64,000 nucleotides of DNA from Paragyromitra xinjiangensis (GCA_038503065.1 JBCAMK010000010.1:806001-870000); one strand, 5' to 3'; shown: positions 48,128-60,473, numbered from the stretch's first letter. The notes: generated by a model not told the origin, from the letters alone. Translations and numbers: made by a program.

Positions 48128-49182
48128 AGGGTATTTTTAACACGGTGAGTGGATCGTTGCCCTTTTTGAGGGTGTAAAGGTTTGTGTTTTTTGTGACTTT
48201 TTGGGGGCGTCTAGGTGATCTCTATCATTTTTTGGGTTTGATTGATTCGCCTCGTCACGAGGGTATCTTTAGTTGCGTTTGAGATTGTAAATTACATGTA
48301 GTCTACTAGTTTTCTCCGATCGGGTGCCTTTTCTAGAAAAACGGAAATCCAACCCTCAGGCCGAACAGAATGCATTCAAGAAACTAGCCAAGAACCGACT
48401 TATATGACGAGAAGATAAACTTGCCCAATTTTGAGTCAGGAACCCAACCCTAGGGAAAGTACTAAACCCTTTCGGTTCCGTTGCGAAGATTGAATTACGG
48501 ATTGCCACTCGGTTTATACTTACTCTATAGAAACCACCAGAAGGCTTGCTGAAGGGCGAGGTGTGTATCTAAGTAGGCATTAAATTGGTTCGATATCTCT
48601 AGTTTGTCTCGCATGTCTTCTCGAGCCGAGTTAAAGTGTTAAATCCCAAATAAGTTAATGTGGAGACAAAGAGTTAGAGAGGGACACTTAGTGGCAGCTT
48701 TTTCGGGGGAATGTTTATCGATGGGCGTAATCAGCTTTCAGCTTTCTCAATAACAAAGCGTCTCGAGTGACAGTCTATGAGTGTAATCCTCCTAATCCAA
48801 GAGCCAATAGCGGGTGCCGCCCTCTATGGGTAGTCACCCTAGAAAACTATCCTTAACCAGACAAAGGCAAAGTCACTAGACTTCCTCATTGTTCTTATGT
48901 CCTGGTTTGGTGCCTTGCTGTCTCTGGTCGGCAGTAGCCGATAACCACCAGATTCATGATCTGGTGGGCTGCAACCAACGGGATGACGCGACTTTGACGC
49001 TAGCACCCACGCGCGTATCAGAACACGGACCTCCCAAGCTTGATCGTTGATCTGATCTGGTGATCTTGCTCAATCACTTTACGCGTCTCACGCTTTACCA
49101 CTTCACCCCATCGATGTAATTTTATTCAATCTTACAGCCCTGAAACATCTCAATCAGAATCTCACCGGATTCACCCTCAACA
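48128..49182. other. Intergenic region upstream of the BRCT gene
   Basis: About 1 kb: ETP1 3' UTR (T-rich, with TACATGTA at 48293-48300), then A/T-rich sequence without frames of interest, then the promoter of the BRCT gene with an ACGCGT at 49081-49086. Confidence 0.5.
49081..49086. promoter_or_regulatory. MluI cell-cycle box (ACGCGT) upstream of BRCT gene
   Basis: Perfect ACGCGT about 100 bp before the ATG of the tandem-BRCT gene. G1/S control of a DNA-damage factor would be expected. Single hexamer match. Confidence 0.35.
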
Positions 49183-52100
49183 ATGGTTTCTGCCTCATTT
49201 TCGACACTTCGGGTGCTTCCATCCTCTTCCGAGGATTGGGGGCTTGAGGCCGCAACGTTTCAGCCGCTTAAACACAACTCTAATAATAACGATGGTAATG
49301 ATGGAAGGACCTCATATTTCATCTCTAAGAGCTCGGAGAAGAAGAGGGATGGTCTGCTCAAAGTTACTAGAGGTGATTTTGGAAAACAAGATTATAAAAG
49401 TCCGGACTTGCTAGCTGCACTACGTACGGTTTTATCTGTCATCTTTCCATGGGGCTCTAGGGAATAAATCATGCTGGGTATGAATCAACTAACTTTAATG
49501 CCTAAGGGTTAGACGTTCAAAGCTCTGGTTACATCTTTCTCGAGTCACTAAATCCGACACAAGAAGTCTATTATGCGCGGGACTTGCCAAAGCAACTCGC
49601 CAAGGAACAAAAGCGGCTGCTTCCACTGTCGAAGCCTCCAAAAGAGCGGATGCTAGTGCTGCTAGATTTCGATGCTCGTATTTTTATCAATGATGAGGTA
49701 ATAGAATTCAAGATTGGTGGCTCCTTAGACTCTGTCCCCCAAAGACCCGCCAAACCCGTAGAAATGGAAGGAGATGTCGCCATGGGGAATGATGCAGGAG
49801 ATGAAGGCCCTCAGATCTTAGTCCAGCAAAGTTATCCCCAAGAGTCTCTTAGGCTAGGGGACACCGATATTACATGCCTTACTCCTGCGGCCCCTGAAAC
49901 TATCCAAGAAGAACCCAAAGTTCATGAGACACCGAGTGTTAAGTCTCGGTATATGAACCCCAATAGTGCTACTGTTACTTTATCAAGGGCTCCACTGCGG
50001 GAAGACACATTCGATAACCTTAACGAAGCCGATGAACCCACGTCTAGAAGGAATGAACCGGCGGCAGAGTCATTCTTAGCGTCAGTTCCCTCAAATGGTC
50101 TTACGTTCGGCGGGCACAACGATAAGAGGCCGGGTGAAATGGCAGTGAGCCAGTTATCGGCTATGAATGATACAGCTATGAGCACATCTGATGAGGAAGA
50201 GGTGGTGCAAAGCAGCAAATTCTTCAAGCCAGCCCCAGCCGAGGTCAATAGTGTTGAGTCAACAGCCGACGAAGAGGTACCGACCCCAACAATCAAAATT
50301 GCCACCGTGGCAAACACGGTAGTGAATCCTATCAGCATTACCACTTCACCAGAGGAGACAGATGAAGAGAAAGAGGATCGCGAGTCTGAGGCGGGAAATA
50401 CGAGGAAGCATATTAGTGAGGTAACCACTCATGTGGGATCTATGGGGTCAAGTAAAAAGGTGTCTCCTGCTGTCGAGAGAGCGGATGATAGGAAGCGCGA
50501 AGAAATTAAAGACTTGAATACACCTCTGAAACCTATGAAACAAGGGGTCCCAGAGGGGTTCCTTTACGAGGAGCACAAGAAAGAAACAACCCCGAAACAA
50601 ACTTACGGGAAGAACAAGCGGGCAGCTCGTTCGAAGCCGAAGGGGAAGGCGGTGGTAGATAAAGTGGTTGGAGGGGCGATGAGCGATGATGAACTCATGC
50701 AAGATGGACATGGTGGATCTTTTAAGGTAAAGGACAAGAAGAAGAAAGTCAAGGAGGCCCGGGAAGTCAGTGACACAAATGAAAGCGACGAAAGAGAGGA
50801 CGAGGAGGAGGAAGAGGTGGTAGAGGAAAATATTTCATCTAGACGGGGGAGAGGAATAATCCGTGCCAATGAAGAGGAGGACACAATTACAGAAACAGCC
50901 GACGAAGAAGAGGAGATTGCACCCCCTCGCAGAACTCAAGGGAGAAGGGGAAGAAAAACAGTGCAAAGTCAGCAAAACAGCACTGCTGGAACAGAAATAG
51001 CAACAGAAGTCGAATTAAAGTCCGGAAAACTTTCTAGGAAGCGGGTCCCTTCCGTGAAGAAACCAGCCGATGTGTCCGAGACTGTTTTCAGCACTACGGT
51101 AGAAGAAGCATCAAACGACCTTCCTCTGAGAACCCCCGCTCGGTCGACACGGAAGCGGCGAAGGACACCTGGAGATGGAGACGGCGACCAAGGATCACTG
51201 AACGGGGAGATTGAGCCGTATTCTACACCAATAAATATATTAGAGTCGACGATCCAGGTTGCAGAGCGGCCAAAATCGAAGCGCGCGAAGACAACACCCC
51301 CAAAGAAACTGGCTGCGAAGACGCTCACGAATAAGGGAGGAAGGAAGAAAGATGTAGCATCATCTCCACCGCCAGAGAACATCGAGAAAGCACTAGGTGA
51401 TACGCAGTACACGTTTACAGACGTCACGCAAACGCAGACTATCGATCGCGTAGAGGTCAAGACACCTAGCAAGACTCCCAAAAAACCACCGGGGATGGCG
51501 AAAAGGAAAGCGGCGTTACTAGCGAAGAAGGTTGGAACTACTCCTTCTGCAAAGAGAAAGGTAGATGCTCGACCTGAGCTGACCGAAGAGGAGGAGGAGG
51601 AGGAGGAGGAGGAGGAAGAAAGTGAAGATCAGGGTAGGAATGAGGGGATCAATGATAGAAAGACTAGGACAAGAGATCGGTATGAGGGTGATAGTCCGAA
51701 GATTGTGTTTAGCAATAGCGGACTGGACGAAAGGAAGGCTCGTAAATTCTAGTTGTTTCGCTGAGGGTACGGTTCGCTAATAGCAATATAGGATATTGAG
51801 AAGTTCCTTCGCGCAAATGGCGGGAAGAAAATACATAACGTCAGCGCCCCAGGAGTCAACTTCTTGGTTGTTGGGCCCGGGGAACTGAAAAGAACGCCAA
51901 AATTAACAGTTGGGGTAGCATTGGGGAAGTGGGTGGTTGAAGATCAGTGGTTAATCGATAGTAAGGAAGTAGGATACTTTTTGGGTATGAATTTTTTTCC
52001 AGTGGTCAATCTTGAATTTCTTTTTGATAAAATGTGTAGACCCAGACCAATACATCCCTCACGATCCCACACATGAAAAGGCTTGGCTATTCTCCCTCCG

Positions 52101-52497
52101 GACCGCTATCACCCGTGGCCGCAAAGGCGAAAACAATGTTCTGAAGGATTACAACGTTTATATCACATCATCTCTTTTAACCCAACTCAAGGCATCAAAA
52201 CAAGAAGAGTCTTTGGTCGAAATGTTAAAGGCTGCTGGTGCAGGGAGTATCACTAAGAAAGCGCCTAAAGGTAGAAAGGCAGATGATGAGAATGGTGATA
52301 GAACACTCATTTTGGGTACCGAAAAGGGAGATGGTGATGTCAACACACTTGAGAAGCTAGGGTGGAATGTGCATGGGACTGGAATTGTAGCAGTCAGCGT
52401 ACTGAGGGGGCGGTTAGAGGTAAGTGGAGAGGAATTCAGGATTTTGACGGATAAAGAAGGAAGCCAAAAAGTGGGGAGGGCAAGAAAGAGCAAATAA
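49183..52497 (+). CDS. Tandem-BRCT DNA-damage protein, MDC1/Mdb1-like (gene model partly unresolved)
   Basis: Likely nuclear DNA-damage mediator. The clearest part is the C-terminal tandem BRCT: beta-strand KIVFSNSGLD (about 51700), EKFLRANGGKK, the tryptophan helix WVVEDQWL, DPDQYIPHDPTHEK, then a second repeat (LKDYNVYIT ... RGRLEV). The spacing DPDxY-x-DPxxEK and RG-x-LL/LKxY is shared with MDC1, PTIP and fission-yeast Mdb1. Secure coding blocks are about 49183-49460, about 49523-51741, 51792-51984 and 52040-52497 (the last junction restores L-D-P-D-Q). The middle is a long, Ser/Thr- and Lys/Glu-rich disordered region with many TP/SP pairs, Thr-Gln pairs and a poly-Glu run (51589-51620). 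Two places are not resolved. Around 49430-49525 several short introns are possible. At 51742-51791 the only canonical intron is 50 nt, which breaks the frame by one base. An N-terminal FHA-like fold is possible but not demonstrable. Confidence 0.7.
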
Positions 52498-53135
52498 GAT
52501 ATCAAAACGCTGGCGGGCTCGCGACTGGTGATGCCTGCATGGCTATAACGGTGCCGGGAGTGTTTTTTTTTGAGACTGTAAAATTAGCCTGGAAACTGGT
52601 GTTTTGAGTGGATGAGATCGAATGTTTTATTTTTTATTCCAGCGGTTCTTACTTCTGCCGGGAAAACTGGTATTTGGTATTCTAATTCTCTGCTGTAGTT
52701 GTCTAAAACTTAACGGGAAGACGAAAACGCCAAGAAGCACCTAAAGCCAGCACCGGAACTATACATATGTAGTTAGTGTTTAGCCAAAACAAAGTCCTCA
52801 AGATTTCAGATATTGTCGATAATCGGCACCATTGTTTCAATTTCATTAACAAGCAGTATATTAACGGCGTGCTATAAAGTATGAGATACGATAGGGGCAC
52901 CTGATTGACTGAGTTGACTTTAGTACAGCTTAAATATCTACATAGGCTACGTGTATTTATGTATGCTAGAATTTCCTGTAAGACACTTCTAGAGCCTTTC
53001 ACTCTACGCCCAATTAGGAAGCCTGTTTCCAACGTGGCGTGGTGGACTTGAAGCGAGTGAGATACCATGACAAAAATGCTTTGAGCCTAATATTTACCAG
53101 CAATGTTGCAAAAACTTCGAAGCAGAAAGCACGAT
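52498..53135. other. Intergenic region between BRCT gene and tRNA-Asn
   Basis: About 640 bp: T-rich 3' flank of the BRCT gene, then mixed sequence. Possible tRNA terminator at 53110-53114 (entered separately). No gene seen. Confidence 0.5.
53110..53114 (-). terminator. Pol III T-run terminator of tRNA-Asn
   Basis: Five T's on the minus strand, about 21 nt past the tRNA 3' end: a usual RNA polymerase III stop signal. Confidence 0.5.
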
Positions 53136-53241
53136 CTTCCCCGGGAAGGCTTGAACTTCCAACCTCTCGATGTCACAACCACGAAGTAGATTTTCGTGAT
53201 AGATAACAGTCGAACGCGCTAACCAATTGCGCCACGGAGAA
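53136..53241 (-). tRNA. tRNA-Asn(GUU) with 32-nt intron
   Basis: Full cloverleaf on the minus strand. The acceptor stem TTCTCCG pairs with CGGGGAA (one T-G), discriminator G. The D arm GCGC/GCGC encloses a GG-containing loop. Anticodon stem TTCGA pairs with TCGAG, with loop C-T-GTT-A/A. The variable arm is AGGTT and the T arm is GGAAG/CTTCC with TTCAAGC. The 5' half is 53204-53241, the 3' half 53136-53171, and the intron 53172-53203 follows the base 3' of the anticodon, as in all nuclear tRNA introns. The GTT anticodon decodes AAC/AAU. The first base pair is T-A instead of the commoner G-C, which is mildly unusual. Confidence 0.88.
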
Positions 53242-55054
53242 TTTAGTGTTTATCTAGTTCAGACTTAATTGTTGGGGTTTTGTTTGATAGAAACAAATGG
53301 AGTATAGGGGGCTTAGGCTAGGTTCGATGGACCACATTATATGTTCTAACTAATTCAAAGAGACGGTCGACCGGGGTTGAGGTAAGTTATCTGGGAAGAT
53401 ATTAGTCTTGTGGTCATTGCCTATATCCCATTATAGTTTCGCGGATGAAGTTTCTAGGCGGATTTTCCCCGATAATTCCCCTTCGCACCCAACTTTGTTT
53501 TCTTAGTAATAGTCACGAGAAAGACGCGAGGCCAATCTCGTCACTTGTAACCCAGATATCAGGGCCAAAAATGGAGGGGGGGAGGTAACCAAAGGCTATA
53601 ACTGAACCCAATAGATCGGTATTGAAGAATTCTATGGACTAAAATAATGGATGGGTTCTTATTAGGGGTCCTAAATATCTCTTATGTAAAGAAGTGTCAT
53701 AGGTAATTATATTAACGACCTCATGCTCATGTCTTCTTTCTAAGTATACCATGAGGATACCCAATAATTATTCTACGAGGAAGCTAATGAAAAGATGCAG
53801 AGAACTTATGAGAACTCAGTATCTATTGCATACAATGTCATGTAGTTATGAGCATACTAGCGGCAAGAGATCGGCTACCAACGACTGGTTATGATTAAGG
53901 CTAGTGGTCACTAGCGAGACTGATATCACAACCTCATAAACACCATTCCTATGAAAGAGATCATTAAGCGTCCAACCAAAAGCATCGTTCTCTTTGCGAT
54001 TACCAACGTCATTAATTTCGTGTATCTTTGATTTTGTAGAATTTAGTCTGCACCGCGGCATAGCACCCAGTACCATAGAGAAAGTAAAACAATGCGGTCC
54101 TCATAATTACTACCCGTGATTACCGGCCAAGACGTATACGTAGTAGGATTATTTTATCCGGCAAACATGCAGAATAACACAGATTTCGAGCGGCACGATC
54201 CAGGATAACACATGATCTAGAATGACACATTGGCACTGTGACTAGTAGGAAATCAAACCCTGTTAGCCTTTTATGACTTTTGCTGTAACAAAATCTCACA
54301 AACCAATACCTCTCACTTTTCTGATCAATGATTTTGGCTGTAAACTTTTCGGAAATTGCCCGGTTTTGCAATGCATCTTTAAGCTTCTGTATTGAGCCAA
54401 ATAGCTGGCCGGAGCAAACAGCAAGTGAGTCAAGACTTGATGATGTCATGATAAGGGAAGATTGTAACAGGTGACTGTTGTGATAGACGATTGGTGTGAT
54501 AGATGACTGCTAAGAAGTGTTGGCTCGGAAACTATACACAGTAGATTGTGGGGGAGTTGAGAACAAAGAAAAAGATTCCTACTAATCATGGTGCCAGTGT
54601 CATTTTAGATTATGTGCTATTCCGAATCATATCGCTTAAGATCTGTGTTATTCTGCATGTTTGCCGTATTTTATCATTCCATATCCTAGGTAACCATTAC
54701 AACCAAAGCAAGTTTTCGGGGACTATAATTACATCACTCAAGGGTACCCTCTCGATTACCACCAACCACTGGTTTTGGGGCAATCATATCCGAGGATCTT
54801 GTAAGACGAAACGTATTCTAATAGAAATATTTACGGGGAACATTCCCGTTCTTACGTTTGCGTGCTCAAATCCGCTGGTTGCCTCTTGATACGTATACCT
54901 TCTAGTATTTATTTGAATTATGAGCTAAAAGATCGATATATGCGCTTATTACTTACTGTACATTTAAGCAACTATGAAATCACGCTCCATATTACGTATT
55001 ACTAGCACTTAAAGAAGCCTATATATAAGACTACTATCATTACGTGTAATAACC
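53242..55054. other. Gene-poor interval, about 1.8 kb
   Basis: TA-rich sequence with stops in all frames. Frames of 70-113 codons (54120-54449 on minus, 54548-54889 on plus) have no recognisable domain. Possibly decayed repeat DNA. Confidence 0.5.
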
Positions 55055-55574
55055 AGAACAACTCCTCCTGGTGGTGGCCTCGGCCCCGGCGGTCACCCTA
55101 GCGGTCTTCCTGCTGGTGGGAACCAGAACCAAAACAACAATGCCAATAACAACATCAACAATAACATCAACAATAACGCCAATAACAATACCAATAACAA
55201 TCAAAACCAAAATACGAGTACCAATCAGAACGCCAATGCCAACGCCAATGCCAACGGGGGTCGGGACGGTGGCCCTCCAGTCCAGAAGGATGTGCAGGAT
55301 GATGGTAATATCTATGATTTGGAAGGAAACGATCAAGGGTCGATACTTGATGAAGATGATGGGGGTTGTGAATGCGTACGAGGAGGATAGTCGGCATAAT
55401 AACGAGGATAACTTAGGAGAAGATGGAGGATATATGACTCCAACAAATAGTGGTAGTGATGGAGCCAAGAAGAGGAGCGAAGAAGGAGCTGTCCAAAGGG
55501 CTTCCGGTGCTCATGTTGAGATTGAGACATTTGTAATTGTTTTTGCGATTGCGACAATGATGGCGTTGGTGTAA
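55055..55574 (+). pseudogene. Asn-rich low-complexity gene fragment with hydrophobic C-terminal tail
   Basis: In one frame (55055-55390) the sequence encodes a Gly/Pro start, then about 45 residues of Asn-rich repeats (NNN-A/I/T units, then NANA), then an acidic part ending at a TAG. In the next frame the sequence continues to a stop at 55574 with an acidic linker, a Lys/Arg stretch and a last segment of about 15 hydrophobic residues after ASGAH, which looks like a GPI-anchor signal or tail anchor. The two can be joined by a possible 52-nt intron (55365-55416, weak GTTGTG donor, TTAG acceptor) or by a one-base frameshift at the G5 run (55361-55365). No start codon or upstream exon is visible. 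It may be an intact surface protein with unseen 5' exons, or a truncated pseudogene. Confidence 0.45.
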
Positions 55575-56261
55575 TAGTTGCATAAGGAATCTTAAGGTGT
55601 ATACGTATACGAGCACAGATTTATGAAGACATTACAATTAAGGAGAGGTATCTTGCCAATAGAACACATGGGGTTCTGATTTCTATTCCAAACTAGACTG
55701 ATTCATCTCCCAGGAGGAGATAAGGTACCAGAATAAACCCTAGAGCAGTCAGGAACTCTATGAGATACATGTATTCGATTGAGTGATGTGACGTGAGGGA
55801 GAACTTGTTACGGTTGAGTGGCTGTGTCTGACAGCTTGAGCCCCGCGCAATGAGCCTCAGTGACCAGGACTACAACTGTCACAATCACTTCGGCGCAGGT
55901 TTGAGAACACCCTAGCAGTTCAGGACACTCTTGCTGATTGAGAGATTCGTTGAACTCCCCAAAAAGAAAGTAGCCAGCCAGACCTCCACCGCCGCCCCAT
56001 CTCGAAATTGTCGCCCGTCCCCGCCTTTTCACTCCTCCACCACCCCTTCCTCCCTGTCCTTCTCCGCTGTCGTGATCGCCGCAGCCGCTTCCCTCAGTCT
56101 TTCTGCCCCTCTCTTCCCTCTTCACCCTTCCCCGTACCCTTCGTAACCACTAATATATATACTATCTCCTACTTTTTCGGCGTGTCCTTTCCCCCTGGTC
56201 TGGACTTCTCTTCCCCTTTTCTAATTTCTAGTCTCGGGCATCAACGGCATCTCAATTCACG
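55575..56261. promoter_or_regulatory. Intergenic region and coatomer alpha promoter
   Basis: About 690 bp. The half next to the coatomer gene (about 55960-56230) is strongly C/T-rich on the coding strand, typical of highly expressed fungal housekeeping leaders. TACATGTA lies at 55766-55773. Confidence 0.5.
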
Positions 56262-59200
56262 ATGCAGTCTATGCTTACCAAGGTGAGACCCCTACCCCCC
56301 TCCCCCGCTTTCTAGAACTTTGTGGGATGTTTACAATCGCTAACTACGGGAATAGTTCGAGTCCAAGTCATCGCGAGCTAAGGGCATTGCCTTCCATCCT
56401 AAACGGTAGCTCCATCCATCACTCCCTCGCCTTCCAAGCTTCCATTTTCCTCACCACTAGAATCTTTATCTACGTCAGGTTACTAATTTCTTCGAATTTT
56501 ACCTCCCTCGCTCCCCCAGACCATGGATACTCGTCTCCCTCCATACTTCCACTATTCAACTTTGGGATTATCGCATGGGAACCCTGATAGATCGGTTCGA
56601 GGAGCACGATGGCCCCGTTCGAGGCATTGACTTCCACCGCACCCAGCCGCTATTCGTTTCCGGGGGTGATGATTATAAAATCAAGGTCTGGTCGTATCAA
56701 ACTCGACGCTGCCTCTTCACCTTGAACGGCCATCTGGATTACGTGCGAACAGTGTTCTTCCACCACGAGTTACCATGGATTTTGTCATCCTCCGACGATC
56801 AAACCATTCGCATATGGAATTGGCAGAATCGGTCATTGAGTATGAAGCTCCATTTTCTATACTCTGGTGATTGAGGATATACCAAAGCTCAATGTTGATA
56901 TGTTCTGAATAGTCTGCACTATGACCGGTCATAACCACTATACCATGTGCGCCCAATTCCATCCAAAAGAGGATCTAGTTGTCAGTGCCTCTCTGGATCA
57001 GAGCGTCCGTGTATGGGATATCTCAGGGTTGAGGAAGAAGCACTCTGCTCCGACTTCGATGACCTTCGAAGACCAGATGGCCCGAGCAAATAATAATCAG
57101 GCAGATATGTTTGGAAACACAGATGCAGTAGTAAAATTCGTTCTGGAAGGTCATGATCGGGGTGTTAACTGGGTATCATTCCATCCCACGCTACCCTTAA
57201 TCATTTCCGCCGGTGATGATAGAAATGTTAAGCTATGGAGGATGAGCGGTGAGTAACTTGGCATCACCAGCAACGATTTTGGAGTCTAGAACCTAATTGG
57301 ATTCCTTTGTAGAAACCAAGGCTTGGGAAGTAGACACATGCCGGGGTCATTTTCAAAACTCCTCAGCGTGTCTTTTCCACCCACATCAGGATTTGATTCT
57401 GTCTGTGGGAGAAGACAAAACTATCCGTGTCTGGGACTTGAATAAGAGAACATCTGTCCAGTCATTTAAAAGAGAGAACGACAGGTTCTGGGTTATCGCT
57501 GCTCACCCGGAGATTAATTTGTTTGCCGCTGGTCATGACAATGGTGTCATGGTGTTCAAACTGGAACGAGAACGGCCAGCTTATGCGGTCTACCAGAACC
57601 AAATATTCTTCATTAATAAGGAAAAGCACGTAAGATCTTACGACTTTACCACAAACACCGAAAGCCCGTCGATCTTGTCTTTAAAGAAACTAGGGTCCCC
57701 ATGGGTGCCACCAAGAACCCTTTCTTACAACCCAGCTGAGCGGGCTATCTTAGTCACTTCACCCACGGATGGCGGAACCTATGAGCTCATCAACTTGCCA
57801 AAGGATGCGTCTGGCGCTGTGGAGCCCACCGACACTAGGCGTGGGACGGGAAATTCCGCTGTATTCGTGGCCCGTAATAGGTTCGCTATATTCAATACAT
57901 CCACACAGACAATCGACATCAAAGATTTATCGAATTCTACAACAAAGTCGATAAAAACACCTACGACTGTAAATGACATCTATTTTGGTGGGACTGGCTG
58001 TTTGCTTCTTTGCTCTCCGGCCGTTGTGATCCTCTACGATATCCAACAGAAGAAGACCATTGCCGAGCTAGCGGTTGCTGGTGTAAAATATGTTGTCTGG
58101 TCAAACGATGGTCTGCATGCAGCTTTGCTTTCAAAACATAACGTCACAATTGTAACGAAGACCCTGGAGCAAGTGTCTTCGTTGCATGAGACCATTCGAA
58201 TCAAGAGTGCAACTTGGGACGATGCTGGCGTGTTGCTCTACTCGACACTGAACCATATCAAATACACACTACTAAACGGGTTGGTTTTGCTGAATACCTC
58301 CAACTAAAGAAAATACCAATAACTGATTTCTACAGGGACAACGGAATCATCCGTACTCTAGACGAGACAGTTTATCTCACTAAAGTCAAGGGTAGAAACG
58401 TGTATTGTCTCGATAGGCAAGCAAAGCCGAAGGTGCTGAACATCGATCCGACGGAATACCGGTTCAAAATGGCTTTAGTCAGGCGGAATTACGATGAGAT
58501 GCTCCAGATCATCAAGAACTCTAACCTTGTTGGTCAAAGCATTATTTCGTACCTCCAAAAGAAGGGTTATCCTGAAGTGAGTTTTAGATACATTTACCAT
58601 GCCATGATTCCGGTAAACTAACTTCTATAGATTGCTCTGCAATTCGTTCAAGACCCCCAGACCAGGTTTGAATTGGCGATTGAATGTGGCAACCTGGAAG
58701 TTGCTGTTGAAATGGCGAAGGAATTAGATCGTCCTAAGCTCTGGGGAAGACTTGGTGCCGAAGCTCTTAGTCAGGGGAATCACCAAGTAGTTGAAATGAC
58801 ATACCAGAAACTTCGGAGTTTCGACAAGCTGTCGTTTTTGTACCTTGTAACTGGAGACAAAGATAAGCTGAACAGGATGGCCAAGATTGCTCAGCACCGC
58901 AGCGATTACACCGCCATGTTCCAAAATGCGATTTATCTTGGAGATGTAGAGACAAGGATTCAGATGTTCAAGGAAATCGATTTGTGTGAGTATCTTTGGC
59001 ATTGGCACTGGCTCTTTTTTTTATGCTGACACTAATCGAATAGATCCTCTTGCGTATGTAACCGCCAAAGCATATGGTCTAACAGAAGAGTGCGAGACAA
59101 TCCTTGAGGCGAGCGGTCTCACGGAAGACCAAATCAAACTTCCTGAAATTGGCGCGCCTATTACTCCCGCAAGGACTATCGTTCCCACACATGAGAAGAA

Positions 59201-60473
59201 TTGGCCCCTTCGTGCTGCTTCTCAGTCGTTTTATGAAAAAGCACTTTTAGGCCAGGTGGAGTCAATGACACTAGAAGATGAACCTCAAACCACCAGTGCA
59301 AACGGCTTCGGCTTTGAAGACGAGGCTGATGAAAGCAAGAAATTCACCGGTAATTTGATGGATGTTGACACAGAAGAGGACGGTGGTGGATGGGATATGG
59401 GTGATGAAGACCTTGGTCTAGAAGAACACGGTGATGAGTTTGTCAACGTTGAGAGCGAAACTGCTGGTGTTGGAATGAGCGAGGCGGAATTGTGGGCAAG
59501 GAACTCACCAATAGCAGCCGATCATGTGGCGGCTGGGTCTTTCGAGACAGCTATGCAGCTCCTCAACCGGCAAGTGGGTGCCGTCAACTTCGAGCCACTA
59601 AAACCGAGATTTTTGGAGATCTATCAAGCAAGCAAGACTTATCTCCCTGCGACCACTGGTCTCCCGCCATTGGTTAACTATGTTAGACGAACTGTAGATG
59701 AGGTCGATCCCAGAAAAATCTTACCCATCATCCCGAGGGACCTTGAGAGCATTCGCACTGTGGAATTGCAAAAGGGATTCTCGGCAATGAAGGCGAATAA
59801 TTTAGAGGATGGCGTTAAGATATTTAGGAACGTTCTACATACCCTAATCCTGACTACGGTTCAATCTAAATCCGAGGTAGAGGATGCTAAAAAAATCATC
59901 CAAACCGCAACCGAATACATCATTGCAATGTCGATCGAGTTGGAACGCCGAAGCTTGGCTCACGATGAGTCACAAGTCAAACGCAACTTGGAGTTGGCAT
60001 CTTATTTCACAAAACCTACTCTTGAATTGCCGCACAGGCAGATTGCGCTCATGTCTGCAATGAAACTAGCCTACCAGAAAAAGAACCATATCTTAGCTGC
60101 ACACTTTGCATCAAGAATATTGGCCAATAACAGCCAAGGGAAAAATGCAGATAACGTAAGTTATTTTCCCACGAGTGATCTTCTATGACTATCAGTTCAT
60201 TTCACTAATCACAATATTACTATACAGGCTCGCAAAATCAAAGCTGCATCCGAGCGTAGTGGTAGCGATGCCGTCAAAATTGAATATGACCAATTTGCAG
60301 AGTTCGACATATGTGCGGCGTCTTTCACGCCTATATATAGCGGTCAGCCGTTCGTGCAGGATCCGTTCACGGGAGCGAAGTATCATCCTGGATTTAAGGG
60401 TGAACTCTGCAGAGTCAGTCAAGTCACAGAGATTGGGGCACCAGCGTCGGGTTTGAGATTGATGGCACAGTAG
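56262..60473 (+). CDS. COP1: Coatomer subunit alpha (COPI vesicle coat)
   Basis: Largest COPI subunit, which forms the outer coat of Golgi-to-ER vesicles and binds KKxx cargo tails through its WD40 propeller. Nine exons (56262-56282, 56356-56405, 56520-56839, 56913-57248, 57313-58279, 58336-58576, 58631-58985, 59044-60155, 60228-60473) join in frame to 1215 aa, the normal length. The N-terminal propeller has at least six WD repeats, each with the GH...WD pattern ([40 protein letters not shown]). The second propeller-like and alpha-solenoid part follows ([28 protein letters not shown] split by introns). An acidic linker (about 870-920, with many Asp/Glu and GWDMGDED) precedes the C-terminal domain that binds epsilon-COP, ending [10 protein letters not shown]. 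Every split codon rebuilds a conserved residue, for example KR-PWI and DLY-PLAY. The first exon is only 21 nt. Confidence 0.96.

Noticed and set aside
49922..50428. Antisense frames over the BRCT gene, such as a 168-codon Ser/Val-rich frame
   Set aside because: Mirror image of Glu/Lys/Asp-rich coding sequence on the plus strand; no independent signal.
55040..55468. Antisense 142-codon frame rich in Ile and Val over the Asn repeat
   Set aside because: An expected shadow of AAT/AAC repeats (ATT/GTT in reverse), not a real membrane protein.
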